From Saccharum officinarum (lineage: Eukaryota > Streptophyta > Magnoliopsida > Poales > Poaceae), in the NCBI GenBank assembly GCA_020631735.1, contig CM036160.1, positions 8,958,746-9,022,745 of the forward strand: a stretch of DNA of 64,000 bases, given 5' to 3'. Below, piece after piece: positions 1-14,464 of this stretch. The notes beneath the pieces are model-generated. The model saw only the letters and a list, made by a program, of their open reading frames with translations. It did not search any database and was not told where the DNA came from. The first letter of the stretch is position 1; the number at the start of each line of letters is the position of its first letter. Made by a program: the position numbers and the translations under genes.

Positions 1-3000
1 AGCTATATCTGACCTATCAGGAGGGAGATGATGTTCTAACCTTTGAGATTTTAATGGGAAAAGGGTGTTTACTATTTAGTTATTTATAATAATAGAGATA
101 AGAAGTGAGTATTTGATCATCATAACAATCTTAGAATGTATTTGTATCCTTCTTTGTGAATGACACGTCAACAACTATTCTTGACTATATTAATTAATAT
201 ACACGTGTAGCCTCCTAAGAAGGTGACAACGATTACCTATTTTTGTTACTTGGTACCTCCCATAAACTAATTTATGGTGATCTCCACGATGCATCCATGG
301 ACACCTCCCTCAATCTCCCGACACCTGAAAAGCTCACCAAGTCATACTACATCTCGAGAAAGGACAAGTGTTTCCAACTATTTGTGATGCACAAATCCAA
401 GGGTTCTTCAGTGGAACCATTGCTAGCTCCACAAGGAGAAATCAACGAGAAAGTACGGAACAATACGATCAAGAAATTAAACCAAATCCCAAGTATCCTC
501 ATATTATGACTCTGGATCAATGTTAGTTTATTTCGATGGAGCTTCACTTGGATTAGATGGCCCACCAAGAAGGAATATTCCATAGGATCAAGGGAAGCAT
601 CTCCACTCTTCCAAGGCACCTCCAATCTATAATATGACCCCTCAATTCAGTTGCAACACACACCACAAGGGAGCAATCCTCCATCACTCTCGAGATGTAG
701 ATGTAGAATAGTTTAGTTGGGAGTTAGAGTCGAGTTGAGCTAGCTAGTCTTGTGGGCTCCAAAAGAAGTCTTCAGGATTTCTGGTAAAACTCTTGTATCT
801 TTCCTTTTATAAGACTCTGAGTATTCAATTAAGTTATTTTCTCTACTAGGATTTTTCCTGTGCATCGCCATGAGAACAAAAATCAATAAGATTTTCCATA
901 TCGTTGGTGATCCATTAAAGTAGCAAATATCTTATTATGGTAACCTATTGAATTAGAAAATAGTTTTGGTGATTTATTGGATTAAATAGTTGAATCATCG
1001 GAAAACAAAGGAGCCAACTCTTGATGCAGATACACATTTTATTTCTATCTAAGTTTTCTCAATTTATAATGTAAACTTGATGAACATGGCATGAAAATAG
1101 ATGATCGCTAGATACATCACAGACACTATCCCACCCTATAAGACACTGCACAACACAACCACACTCGCCCCAAATCCCACCCCATAAGCAATGCTGGTTT
1201 AGGGACTCACCTGAGGGAGTGCAGATGCCTAGTTTCATGGCAGTGGCGGGGATCATGCTCGCCAACGAGTTGTAGAATGATGTAGCTAGATCCCCGAGGC
1301 TAGTGCACTGAGTAGACTGCAGCTGTAATGGCACTCGCTATCAAGTAAGCTTGGGTCGGAGGTGTCCGACGGTTAGAGCCCACAACACGATGACACACTA
1401 ATGTAGGGAATGACTAGGGAAATGTTGTGTGTGCAGGTATGTTATGTCTGCCTCACATGTCATCTTTGCAAGCAGGTGGGAGATGAGGTTAGGTCACAGT
1501 GGATGGTAGGAGGGCAGCATGCAGCAACGAGGATTATAGGAGGAGAGGTAGGGCGTAGGAGTGGATAGAGCATATGGGAGGAGGTGAGAGGAGCAAAGCA
1601 GATAAGGAGAAGGCGGGGTAGGGCATGAGTGGATGGGGGAGGCGACGTGCGGGTGCAGCAGCACAGATAGGAGGAGCCAAGGTAGCTAGAGCGGTAACGG
1701 CTGGTGAGTGGAGAGTGTGATCGGGTCCACATATGAACAAACAAATTTTGCAGGTGTGAGAGGCGGAGCGAGCAGGACGAAGAGGCAGTGTGGATGATTT
1801 CATTCAGCACTTTTCGGAGTAGATATTTACTTTGAACAATTTCATTTTACAACTCACTTGCATTATTCTAAGTCTAGACCAAAGTAGTTTAGTAGTTCCC
1901 AAAAAAAGAATAAAGTAGTTTTCTAGAGGCTTATCACTCTTTATCTGAGTCTTGTTTTGTAGCATAGGTTTCTTCTCTACTGCTTAGTGTTTACTTTGAG
2001 TAGGTGCCTTGTTATAACGTCAAGTATGGCAGTAATCAATAGTTGTAGACATGGTGTCGAGACTAGATGTTACATTATATTAGTTTGCATTGAATTCAAT
2101 GTATCATATTGGTAGCCGATAAGTGATGATAGCCCCATCCAGAAAACATATTCCACCATGTTAGTTATGTTATAGGACTTAGGGGTGGACTCACCTTTCC
2201 CCTTCTCATATAGTTGTGATCTCGATCATGATCACTCATGTGGACTGATTGAGCCCGCTAGTCTTCTCTGTGCTACTTTTCTCCCTCAAACATAGGTCTG
2301 GCTTAAGATCATTGAAGAGAAGTGCACGTAGAGGCTACCTCGTTGATTTGAGAGTGTTAAGGGTGTGGTGAGGGAAGTTTGAGTGGTGAGATATGTGATG
2401 AGTATGGAGAGTCTGAGTTCAGAGTTTGGGATAGTTGGGAAAAGCATATATTATATTACTTGTTATCAATACTTGCATGGTAAGAATACAAACTACAACT
2501 AAACCATTATGATCAACTGATCTCATTTTGTTTTGTTTTCCCACAAAGTTCATTGGTGCTGGCCATGGTATGCACACGTCTAGTGGTGTTCATATTTCTG
2601 ACTTTATATTAGCATTTAGCTATGTTCGTGCTCAGAAATGTCTAGGGGAATGGAAGTTCACCAAGCTTCATTGCAAGCTTAGAACTTTGGTGTTTCCGTT
2701 TGATTTAGCCTAGAGAGATATTATAATCGAAACAAGTGTATTAATTATATTATTTACTCTGGAATGCTTGTAAGGAGTTATAATCAAATGGATTATGAAT
2801 ATCTGTAATATATTGATGAGGTATCCTATAACTATCATAGAGCGGCAAAAAGGATCGGAATTTTGTTTTAATGATTATGATTTGTTTCCAAAGTTATCTT
2901 TTAGGTAAGAGGATATATTATTTTTCTTTGAGGTTAATGAATAAAAGAGCTTCAAGAAACAATCCCTACTAGGTACGTTCCACTTCCACCCATGCTTTGG

Positions 3001-3729
3001 ACAGGTTGTTCATTATTGTTGCCTCCAAAGACCGTCAAAGCTTCCCACTCTAAAAATATCATTGTAGCACATCGGGCAATAGGACTACATGGGCTTTCAA
3101 TTGCCAGACCAGCCCAATTCGCCCAGTAGTGAGCGTAACTGATTGGGTCTATTTGGGCAATTCTTTGCTGAACTTCAAAATCCATACTCCATGGGCCCAG
3201 GCTTTATTCTTTTTCGAACTGTTTTCACCGTTTACCATTCGAATTAAGATATTGTGGCCCACTGTCTGGCCCGTGCACATTTTTGTTTTCCATTTTTTTT
3301 GGCGTTATAGGAGTTAGTCTGGATGTGTTTGCTATACCTACCTGGTCCAATGTCCATACCATGCGTGCTATATTTTTCAGAGCTATGAAGAAAAACGCAG
3401 AACAGAAGCATTGCTTCATTTCACATTTCACTACTTGTCGTTTGCAGTTTCTTGCGGGGATCACGTTCACGTTCTGCGCTTTGAGTTGACTTAAGAGTGC
3501 TCATAAAGTCACCGTCGTCTTAGTCTTGTGAAAGTGAAACGAATAAAACCGGAGCATGTGCACGACCTTGCTTCTCATAGTTTGACGCCCGCTGTAGATG
3601 ATGCCAAACGAGCGAGAAGTTTCGGGATTCCTTCATCGACATGCAACAATGACAGCAAATTGGGACCGCTCAACACGGCATCTTATTGAATTGACGAGTG
3701 AGCATGACATCTATTAAACTTTTCTAGCA
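1..3729. other. Gene-free AT-rich intergenic DNA
   Basis: I find no credible gene here. The open frames are short (116 codons at most), lack recognisable domains, and overlap one another on both strands. The sequence is AT-rich with a mildly GC-rich patch near 1,450-1,780. It may contain decayed transposon remnants, but I could not define termini or target duplications. Confidence 0.6.
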
Positions 3730-3974
3730 GGGCCGTGTTCACTTTCCCATCCCAACCCAAAATATTTCCTCTTTCACCCATCACATCAAATCTTTCGACG
3801 CATGCATGGAACATTAAATGTAGGTAAAAAGATAAATAATTACATAGTTTGTCTGTAAATGTCGGGACGAATCTTTTGAGCCTAGTTAGTCCATGATTGG
3901 ACAAATTTTGCCAAATAACAACGAAAGATGCTACAGTAATTTTTCACCTACTTTTCGCGAAGTGAACACACCCC
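3730..3974. mobile_element. Tourist-like MITE, copy 1
   Basis: About 245 bp bounded by inverted ends (GGCCGTGTTCACTT on the left, AAGTGAACACACC on the right). The interior closely matches the copy at 28,895-29,137, including the shared stretches TGTCGGGACGAATC and GAGCCTAGTTAGTC. No coding capacity. The PIF/Harbinger (Tourist) assignment is inferred from size, ends and the TTA flanks of the sister copy. Confidence 0.75.
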
Positions 3975-4094
3975 AGATTGGGACTGCTATGAAGTTTATC
4001 AGACGGGACAATGCCTGAGCTGTTCCCGTCAGCGTTCGGCATGCGTCGTTCGTTCAAAGACGCCAAGGGCGACTTCGTACTAAAATCGATTAAA

Positions 4095-4343
4095 GGCTGT
4101 GTTTAGATACATGGAAAAGTGCACTATGTAAAAAAAAGATTTCTCGTTGTATCAAACTTGCGATATATGTATAGAGTGGTAAATGTGGATAAAATCAAAA
4201 ACTAATTGTACAGTTTAGTTGTACTTTGCGAGACGAACGTTTTAAGCCTAATTAGTCAACGGTTGAATAATTATTATCAAATACAAACGAAATACTACAA
4301 TGTCGCTACAGTGACTTTTGGCGCTCCAACTTTAGGAACTAAA
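4095..4343. mobile_element. Tourist-like MITE split by an LTR retrotransposon, copy 2
   Basis: It starts with GGCTGTGTTTAG and has the family interior (GCGAGACGAACG, CCTAATTAGTCAACGG). It runs into GGAACTAAA, where the 15.35-kb retrotransposon begins. The missing right end (CTAAACACCCCC) resumes at 19,695-19,706 beyond the retrotransposon. CTAAA is part of the MITE terminus and was duplicated as the target site, so the MITE was present before the retrotransposon. Confidence 0.8.
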
Positions 4344-7300
4344 TGTAACACCCCAGGTGTTTATCATTCACTAAGTAGTGGGTTTGAGCTTAAACATGAC
4401 AGATTAAGTGGAGATGACAATGCCAAGTCAAACCTATGGAAGTAAACCCTAATCGAAACTTGGATGTTGCACCCTTGCTTACATATAGGCTCAATTAAAA
4501 GATATATGCTTGGGTTTGTTATCAAAGTATATTCACATGTCTCACATCAATAACTATCTATATTGATCCCTGGGAAAGTTTCGTAAAGTTTGGAATCAAA
4601 AAGTCACATGAAATGATAAGTTCCATTCCTATTGGAATCTGTCCCATTAAGCTAATGGAACTATAGATCATCAACCAAACCTTGCAAATTGTCCAAATTA
4701 CTCTAGATGAACTCTACAACACCTTAACTACACTTAGGGCACTTAATGGAACAATGTTCATGTTGATCATTTTGCCTAAATGTGCTTCTAAGTGATGGTT
4801 GACCGTGTATGGACCCTAGAACACTTTTGTTTGACCGTTTCAAAAGTGTGACATAGAAGCTTTGCATGACTATGCACCCTTTTACAAAGTTGTAGAGAAT
4901 TTTATAAGGAACAAACTTTATTTAAGAGTCAAGTCATGAAAATGTGTGGAACATGATCAAAAAGGGCCCACAAGTCTGAAATAGGGCTGATTTCAGCACT
5001 TAGACATTTAAAGCCCTAATTTCAGTATCTTCGACGTTGGCATCTCACTTTCTCCAAATTTTGTTGAGTAACTCTAGTGGATCCAAAATTGAAAGTTGGA
5101 AACAATTCGTTGGAGAACAACATGTAAAGAGCTAGGATCAATTTGATCAAGTTTGGCATGGCAAAACCCCAAAACCGAGCCCTAGCTCAACGTGTTGACA
5201 CTGGTAATTTTGGGACTAATTATCTCATAATCTACAGCTCCAATGACTATGACCCCTAAATAGAAATTGTAGAGCATACTGAGATGAACAACTTTTCTTT
5301 TTGGCCCATATCCAAATTCGGCCCATAGCTGGCCCAAACATGGCCCCCAAGTCAGACTGAGGCACGCACACCACGTGTTCGGTGATTTGCCTGCGTGTCG
5401 GCCATGCACCAGAGCAGCTTCGCCATGGACGCCGCGTGCCCTCCGCGTGTCTGCGCCCTTGCCTCGCCTGCGTGGATGTGGAGAGTCCCAGGGCGCTCGC
5501 CGAGCTCCATTCCACGCTCCCTCTCGTCTTCACTCCCTCCTCGCTCTCGGGTGCTCGTTCGCGCAGAGCGCGGCCACAGCCGCCATTGCCGAGCCAAGCC
5601 GAGCTCCGCGGCCGGCCACTACAGGCAAGCCTGGCCGAGTGGAGCCCTTCCGTGCAGGGCGCGAGTCTCCTGGCACTCCACCGCCCTCGACACCGCTGTT
5701 TTCCCTGGCCGTATCGCCACTGTGACGGCCGCCGGCGAGCTACGCCTCCGTGCGCCGCACATGCTCATGGCCGAGCTCCATGGCCGCCGGTGTTCCTCCA
5801 ACTCCGAGCCTCCTTGTCCTCAACCGTGCTTAGCACCACCTTGACCTCGTCGCACCGCCCGCGAAGCGCCCCTTCCTCGGCCCCGTTGGCCGCCGGCAAG
5901 CTCCAGCGACGGAGCCGCCGCGGCAGCACCGCCGGTCACCGTGGTCAGGCGGTCACGAGCCACCCCAGGCTGTGGCAAGGCCACCTGCGGGTGCGCCCGA
6001 GCACTACGGTCCTTCCCCGCCGCTTCCGCGACGCCGGTGAGGCCCTCATCGCCCGGAGCAGCGAGCTCCGGCGTGAGCGCCGCCGCCTCCCCTGTTTCCC
6101 CATCGGCAGGCGGGAGGAGCGGGCGATTTCCCTCTCTCTGTCTCTCGGTGTGAGTATGATCAGCGGGCCCGACCGGACCGTGGGGCCCACATGTCGGTTA
6201 AGCGGTGACAGAGTTTGGGTATATGTTGGGTGTGCCTAGCAATTTCAGTTGGGTTGGATTTATTCTGGTTTTGGATTTTAATTTATGTTAAATCTTCTAA
6301 AATCCATACCGCATGCTAGGAAACTCCAAAAATAGTAAATATGGACTTTTTGGAAACCTTGAGAAGAGATCTATGCAGTGGAGTCATAATATGTTACATG
6401 TTTGTAAGTATTTTCTAATGTCTTTATTTAAGTTCTAAAAATACTCTAAAAATACCTTTAAACTTGACCAGAGCCATATCTTGAGTTTTAGAACTCCAAA
6501 AATAGTGATTCTTGTTTTGTTAATTTTGTGATGACTTTTACTTGCTAGGAAAAATATTAAACACACTACTTGTTCACTGTTTTCTTAAAGTTTTGTTTGG
6601 ACCTTGATAAATAAGGAATTTACATTATATTGCTTGTTATTTTTATATCTTGAGTTATGCTGCTCCAATTGATGTGAAATTTTTATGGTAGGCTTGTCAT
6701 GCTATGGATGTACTGTGGTATAAATTTCATGACCATTGCTTACTTTATGCTCAAGTTATTGAGTTAACTTGTTTATGGCTTAATAAATAGCTTATAAATA
6801 ATATATAAATGATAAAATAGAAAATGTTGTTCCATTACCTGAGTATGATGTCTCTCTATCATTTTGGTTCATTCTATGGCCATGTATTCACAGAAAATAT
6901 TGAGTTTTAGGTTTTACCTGTTCTCACATGATTTATTTCAATAGTGATTGTTTTTTTTCATAGAGGTTGATGTACTTATCTAAATGGCTTGAAATTTGTA
7001 CAGTAGACTTTTGAGAGCATTATTAGACCACTGTAATTTTGGTAGAATTTATTGTGCAATTTTGATAGGTGTTCATAATTCCACCTATTTATCTAAATAA
7101 ATTAAGAAAATATATTAAAAGAATTTATTTAGTAATTGACACTATGTTTTCTGGTGTTCATTAGTCATATATGAAATGTTGGTAAAGTTGGTTTTATCCA
7201 ATTATATGTTTGCAACATAAGTTAATAATTATTTCTTGCAAATGAGGTTTCTGAATAGATTTGAGAATATTGTTAATTACCCTATGCAAATGATGTTTTC

Positions 7301-9558
7301 ATGTCTTGTGTGCTATAACAAAGTTGTTGTGAATTTCATGATCTAGCTGTTGTTAAAATTTGGTGGCATTTGGCCATATGGTTTAGAAACTACAGCTGTT
7401 TAAAGTTAGGTTACAGAATTGCTTGCTCTCTGTCTTGTTAGACCAGTTTCTGTGTTTGTGTAAATTCGACATATTAAACTTTAGAATCATGCTGTGATGT
7501 TTATAAATGAAATTTAGATAATTTCATAAGCTTTCCATAATGTCTTCTTGCAAGTCATTTGGAGTTGTAGATCTCCAGTTATGATTAAATTACTCAGCTG
7601 TTGGTTTGATGTCCAGAAGGTAGCAATTTCTAGTTTTAGTACTTTGATTAACTTTGTCATGCTTGGGTATGGAAATGTGACTCATATCTTTGATGATACT
7701 TGAGTGGTACCCTGTAATCTTGAGAGACTTGTTTCTTGAGTTATGTGCTTGCCCTCTTCTATGTTATGTCTTCTTGAGGATTAAGTTAATTAGCTCTAGG
7801 GTTTATGTGAACTTTGGTATGCTTGCATGATTACTTGTTTATTTCACTTCTTTGCATTCATACATATGCATTATTGCACCTCATTTAGGTACGTTAGCTA
7901 AAGCACGTGAAGGACCTGACGTGGAGCCAAACCCGATGATGGTGTTTGGTGGAACTATCCCGAAGATGGATGTACTCAGCGAGATTCATCTGACATACTC
8001 TAACTTGAGTCGGATCCCAGGCAAGCCCCGGAGCATTATAAGCCTCCTATCTTCAAAGCAATTAATTATATATGTATATGTTATAAGTATTGTTGCATTA
8101 AGTGATAGGAGTTGGTTAGAAACTCTTGCTGCATTATATCATTCCTTGTCCAGATATATGAATCCTTGAATCCTACATAGACTAGGATCGAGTAGATGCT
8201 TAGCCCTGCTTTAAGCGGTAGAAGTCAGGTGATTTCCTGTCACCTGCGAGATATAGGAATATTCATATATGGCACGGTTGGCTATATGTGCTATCGTGGA
8301 ATGGAATCATGTGTTAATAAAATGAAATGAGACCGGGCGGGATGACGATAGTGAAGCAACAAGGCATGGAGGTCTTGGGTGTGAATCTATCCCCGTCTGA
8401 GTCATTTAAGGACCGATTCGCTGTACGTCCTTGAGTCATGTTGAACGCAGTCTAACACTTAGTTGGCCGGATAAGCCGTTCCGACCGCGAATCCGAGTAA
8501 TACAGTTTAGGTCGGGAATCGACTGGTAGGTTGCTTCTTGGAGGAGAGAAAGGATGTGCTTGGGGACATTGGCGTGAGACCAAGGGGGGGTTAGAGTCCC
8601 TATCACCTGGCAGAGTGTCGCTCTTGGGGTCGCGACATCATTCGGACCCGCGGCTCCTGAACTGTACCAAAGGTGACCTGAGCAGCCCTCGCCAGGCGTG
8701 TCTCGGTGAGTGTTAGAAATACCCCTCCAGCTGGATAGGAATTCGATTCGAATCGCCGTCGCTCCCGGTTAGTGAGCACTTGACTTGAGCAGCGGCAACG
8801 TAGATTCCATTAAATTGAACGGATGGTTAATTGGATCACGATGGAAAGGTTGCCTCAATTTATACCTGCTATGGTTAATATTGTTTGCTCCTAATACAGT
8901 GAGTGCTCTAGTATAGGTTCTAATATAGATGATAGGTTAATGATAATTAACTTGATGCTTAAGCATTAATGATTGATCATCTATATTAAGCTTTTATGTA
9001 AAATGTTGTCAAGCTAGCCCCACTTTATATCAGCCTTGCATGATCCTTGGTGTCACTTTATTTCTGGTTTCTGACGGGTAAGTCTAGCTGAGTACCTTCT
9101 TGTACTCAGGGTTTTATTCCCACTTGTTGCAGGTTATGATGTATCATGGCGTCTGCAAGAGTTGGTTGGCTCCTGCCGTAGTGGCAGAGTGTGATCACGG
9201 GCATGATCCTTCTGAGTTATCTTCTCTCTAATGCTTTTGTTGGAAGTCGACCTTCGTACTGGCATGTATTTGAAATAAGGGTGTTGTTAGTTTCAAATTA
9301 CTTTGCTTCCGCTACTTTTAAACTTAAGTTGTAATAACTATGTTGAACTCCGATGTATATTGAATTACTTGTGAAATGGTTGTAACATGTGACTTGTTAT
9401 GTTGAATCACTACGATCTTGGCTTGTATATTGGTTGGTTTGAAATCCCTCGTGATTTCATTGGACTACCGGAGTTATATGGGCTCAAGTGTGAGAATTTG
9501 ATCACTTCGGCGATTGTTTTTATACTTGTGCTCTTATAATTTGGACGGTTCTGTTACA
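4344..9558 (+). repeat. 5' LTR of the 15.35-kb retrotransposon
   Basis: 5,215 bp, TGTAACACCC at the left and CTGTTACA at the right. It contains a GC-rich block (about 5,380-6,180) inside otherwise AT-rich sequence. It matches 14,478-19,694 along its whole length, with scattered substitutions and a few 1-bp indels. Such LTRs normally carry the element's promoter and polyadenylation site; I could not place either confidently. Confidence 0.95.
5380..6240. other. GC-rich block inside the 5' LTR with overlapping open frames
   Basis: A CpG-rich stretch of about 0.8 kb in an AT-rich LTR. Several frames are open on both strands, the longest 285 codons (5,382-6,239). In the 3' LTR copy (about 15,516-16,373) a C-to-T change creates a stop in that frame. 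No domain is recognisable. I treat it as LTR sequence, possibly a promoter or leader region, rather than a gene. Confidence 0.6.
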
Positions 9559-9560
9559 GC

Positions 9561-9572
9561 TGGTATCGGAGC
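9561..9572 (+). other. Primer-binding site (initiator Met tRNA type)
   Basis: TGGTATCGGAGC begins 2 bp after the 5' LTR. It differs by one base from TGGTATCAGAGC, the usual plant initiator-methionine tRNA primer site for reverse transcription. It fixes the orientation of the element. Confidence 0.9.
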
Positions 9573-12500
9573 AAGATTCAACATTAAACTTGTCATATGT
9601 GTATTTAAAACAAAGGTTTTGTTTTATAAAATCAGTTTTATCAACTTATAGCTATATATAGGTTTGTGAAAACTGAATTCTAAATCTAAGTATGCCAGTG
9701 GTCAATTTCCTTACGCCCATATAAGGATTATTAGGTGGCTTATATAAGTACTAACTTGGGGGGTTTTTTAATTTTGCATCTACGCCCAGGCCAAGGTATG
9801 TATGTGTGATGACTCTCCCACACTATGCTACCCGGTGTGTCAGATTAGAGGTAGCCTTCATATATGAAATAACCATATATGTTGCTAGTTTACTTTTATG
9901 CAACGTCGCACCTACGCTCAGGTAAGTGTGAGTTGTGAGAGCATGACCGTCCAACCCTCGGTCTAGGGGAGAGCTAGTTTTGGTTACTGGATTATTTACA
10001 TGTTACACACATGTATATATGAAGGTACTTAATTGTGGGTGATCGAATGATTCGGGTAGTTTTGGTACTACATGTACGTATACAGGGGTATATGTATATG
10101 GGAGTACTTAGAATTTCACCTTTCTGTTTTCATTATGTGCTATATTGGGAAATGTTGGGCTGCAATGAAAATTTTCTGCAGGTACGCTAACCACGAATGC
10201 GTAAGTCGAATGTAGCTGACGACTAGCTATATATCGAGAGAGTGCGTGTTATGCCACCGACATAGAACGTGATCGCCACCTTAGATTGGCAATCTTGTGA
10301 GGACGAATAGGATGAAGCATGCATCATCATGTTGTTGCTTAATACATAACTATGCTCCTCTCACCCTTATTCTATAGCAAGTAACATGTGATTGATGTGA
10401 CACTATTTTCCGTGTGTGGAGTCAAACAAGAATGCCTTGTTCCATGTTGCTTGAATAGGAAATGCTTGATAAAAGTATGTGCTTAGCCTTGCTAGAAATA
10501 ATTGTGGATTCTCATGAATGAATTATATTAGTGCTGGTCTAAGGTAACAAAATTTAGAGCTACTAGAATAACATGTTGGTGTGCTCTCTTGTTAAGTAGA
10601 ACAAAGGCAATCTTTGTTTTGCTTATTAAACATTGGCTGCTAGAACGGTTTCTGTTGTAGTGATGCTTTCGTGGTCATAATGGTGTTTTCTGTAGTTATG
10701 GGGAATACCAAAGTTGTAGCTAACTTACTTATCTAGCTTGTCCTAAAATTTCGTGACCCTAGGTCTTATGTTTTGGGAGTTATAAATTTTAGAAGTTTGT
10801 TATCAGAATCTGCTCATGTTCAGAATAGATCTGAATGTTTGCTTTATTTGACCTATGTGCTTATGGAATCATGTCTTGGGAATATTAGAGCAAGTATAGT
10901 ACTTTTTCTAATCTTTCCAAAATGCTAAAGATCACTACTTTTGATGGTCTAAATCTCTAGTTATAAGCTTATACAGTGGAATGACAGAATCTGTCCAAAT
11001 CTGGGCAGAGATGTCTTCTTTGTCTTGTTTAGCCTTGTTAGCTATAGAATCATCTTAATATGATAAAAAAATTATAGACAACTTAATAAGCTTTACATAA
11101 AGTTAAGTCTCAGCCTTGTTGTGTCCCTAGAACTCCAGTTATGCATTTTTGAAGTTCTTGTCAGTTTTCTGTCCATATTGGTACAGATCTGAAACATCAG
11201 CATGTTTGACCATGATAACTTATGATTTAGCTTTTGGTATGAATAACTAAAGTATAGCCATCTTCCTAAGCTTCCTAGAAAGTCTAGGATCACCTTTGTG
11301 AGATGTCTACAACCTCAGTTATGGTAGAAACAAGTAACTACTGTGCTGCTGTCCAGATTCTGGGCACATGCTAAGTTGGCCTCTTTAACTAACGTTTGTT
11401 TGGACTAAACTTGTAGTTAGTTCATGCTTGAGATAAATGCTTATTTTGGGTGAGCCTTGTGCTTTATATTGGTTGCTTAAGCCCATTGTTTGAATTTTCT
11501 CAAATGATTGCTTGATTGTGATGTTGTATGTATGCTTGTTATCTTGGTAGTGCCCTAGTTGTCACCTCGTTTGTCCTCGGTGAGCATACGAGGGTCACAT
11601 AGCTTTATCCTAGAACAACATTCACATACGTAATTATATGGTTGTTGTCTTCTATTAGGTTCTCTATCTTAGGAGCCTGAGCCTGTAGACTTGGTGGTTA
11701 GCCCTTGAATGTTTGTATCCATGCCTTTGCTTGCCCGAAAGCCCAAAGTTTAGTTCTCCTATTTGTTTGCATGAGCCGTGGATGTTTTGCAACCCTTTCT
11801 GTGTGAAGACCCTTGTCGTCTGACCAACCAAGTTAACTTTTATCAACGCTAGCCTTTGACCATGGTTCGTACGTTGCCAGTTGTGGAGACCGTACCCAAA
11901 TCCATGTTGGACCTTCCGGTTACCTCTCCCAAAGGTTAGTTAGTGTGACACCACGTCTCTCTGCTATGGCCTCTAAATCATATGCTTGCAATTTCATGCA
12001 TCTACCTTATCAACTCAATCTATGACTACATATCGGTTTTCGCCTTGAAGTTTGCTTAATCCATCCCCAACCTTCCCAAGTCTCAGGATGTTTACCAGTT
12101 TTGATCTCATGTTGTTGTCCAACATGACCAAATCTCATGGTAATCTTTCATTTTTCCATCACTTTGGTGAACGCTTGGCGTGCGTGGAATTAAGCAAAAA
12201 TCTCATGCTTAGTCGCATTCGGCAATTGAGCTATGTTCTCTTGTGCTATGTTTTGATCTTTGAATCACCTCCTGGTTAATTCCAAACCTGGTGACTACCT
12301 TTGCTTGCTATCCCTCCCTTGTATAATGCTTATTTTTACCACCCAAATTGTTTCACTTGAAATTTCACCTTGGTGGTGTGATTGGTAATGGTGTTATGAG
12401 TAGCAACTGACGGTGCCGCGACGAAACCGAGAGCCTCCTGTGGGCGGCCGACACAAGGTTGTGCTGCTCGGCACACGCTGGTATCGTGGTTTCTAGTCAT

Positions 12501-14464
12501 GATCCATTGCGGAACAACATCAACGTGTTATTCTCATGTGAACTGTTTCTTGGTTATCTCTCCATATTGTATCATAAGATCCATATCTTAGACCGAAAAG
12601 TAGTGGAGTTTCCTTCTGAAGTTGCTAAGAGGATAACCTTTGAAGAACAGGTCACCGACATAAACTTTAACAAACTGCAATAGGTGGTAGACAAGCGACT
12701 CTACTTAGTTGTCCCAATACTGATGACCCCATCTAGTGAGCGAAGTATCTCATTCCTGTTGGATGAAAAGGACACCCAACACTTAAGTGGACAAGTCATC
12801 CGTTGGAATAGACTCAATCGTTACAATATGCAAGTTTTAACCTTTGTATGCATAATGGCCATACCGTCGAAATCAACCATCTCTGGTGTGATCCCATATC
12901 TGCTGACCTCGATGGCAACCATCTGCTTTGTATCAACCACAATTATTGTGATCAAGAATGAAGATTTGGAACTTTTTGGTGTTGAGAGACAACTGATTAG
13001 TTACCAATAGGAAGGTTAATCTCCAGCTAGGTAACGACTCTTTGGTAGCTACGAAGGCTATGTCTTATAGAGCAATAACCAACAAGAAGTTCATCAACTA
13101 GCCAATAACTGGAGTGATACTCTATCGTCCAGAGTCATTGCGACCAAGTTAATTCCATCTTGGACAATCACACAGATAGTGCAAGGTGTTCTATCAGCTA
13201 AGGTGAAGAAGTAGAGAAAGTATGTGTTTTGCCTTGCAAAAGTAACCCGCAAGTTCAAAGCGTGTGCATCCTCGGATTGGTATGTAAATTAATAGTCAAG
13301 ATCTGCTGTTGGATGGTCCTTTTGAGGTCTCACAGATACTAGTTTACACTCTTTCATTTGCTTTTGGTTTCTCGTATCCCCAATGTATGAGTAGCCTTGG
13401 TTTCTGCAAATCAATTTATACCATCGTGAATCAAAAGCAATTTGAAAAGTGTCAAACAACAGATTTCCCATCTTAGAGCTGCTATTTGATCCTAAAGAGG
13501 AAGCCTAAGGTGAAAGTTGGCCTGACAAAGTTGTTATGCTGCAAGTCAACTCAACTTACAGAACAACTAAGTCACTAAGGAAAATTTTTACTCAATCGCT
13601 TGGTGGTAGACTACTCCCCGCGGTTAAGTGAATAATTACAACTTTTGTTGTCCTTAAGGCCTCGTTACATCTTTCTTAGGGAATTATTTTCCAATGATGA
13701 CATACTTTGGTACCTTATAAATGTTTTTACCCAAGAGGTTGCATCTGATTCAACCCAGATAACTGTTGTCTTGGATAGAAGAATCTTCTTAGGTAACATT
13801 TGTCCGAAATACGAAGCCAACTGAGTCAGCTATCACATTCACTAACACATCGATAGACTCAGATAATACAGTGTTGTCATTAGAGAAAGAGAACTGCACA
13901 CATGGAACCTCAAGTAGTTTTCCATTAGTTGGTGTCTAAATGAATGAATATTTACGACCAACGTAAACCTTGTCTATTGGTTAGTCAGTATCCTATAGCC
14001 TCAGAGTATGTTGTCGTCTATGATCTCACCTTTTGGAAGGTTGTGCTCAAGCTATTTTGGTAGAGAACTGCTTTTCAAACGTTGTGAACATAGGATCATT
14101 TCAACGAATATACTTCTGAATATTTCGGTCTAGAGTCAAGTTCATATGGCCTATGTTGTGGTCATTACAAAGTTAGATACTTATGAGTGGTTAGCTTATG
14201 GGTCAAATGATCTCTGTAAACTGAAACGAAGTACTGCGTTGTCTTGGATTCCTCCCAAAGTAACAATGCTTCATGGAAGTTAATGAAGGAAATTCTTTAG
14301 ACGAATTTTACCATAAAGAGTAAGTATCAGAAAGTGTCTTTGATTAAATTGTTCACCGATGTTGAAGCTTTTAGCTGAATGCTATAGCAGATATTGGGAA
14401 CTAGATAACGTGTCTCTCTTCCTTAAAAGGTCTTCCATTCCGAATCTCGGGACGCGATTCTTTT

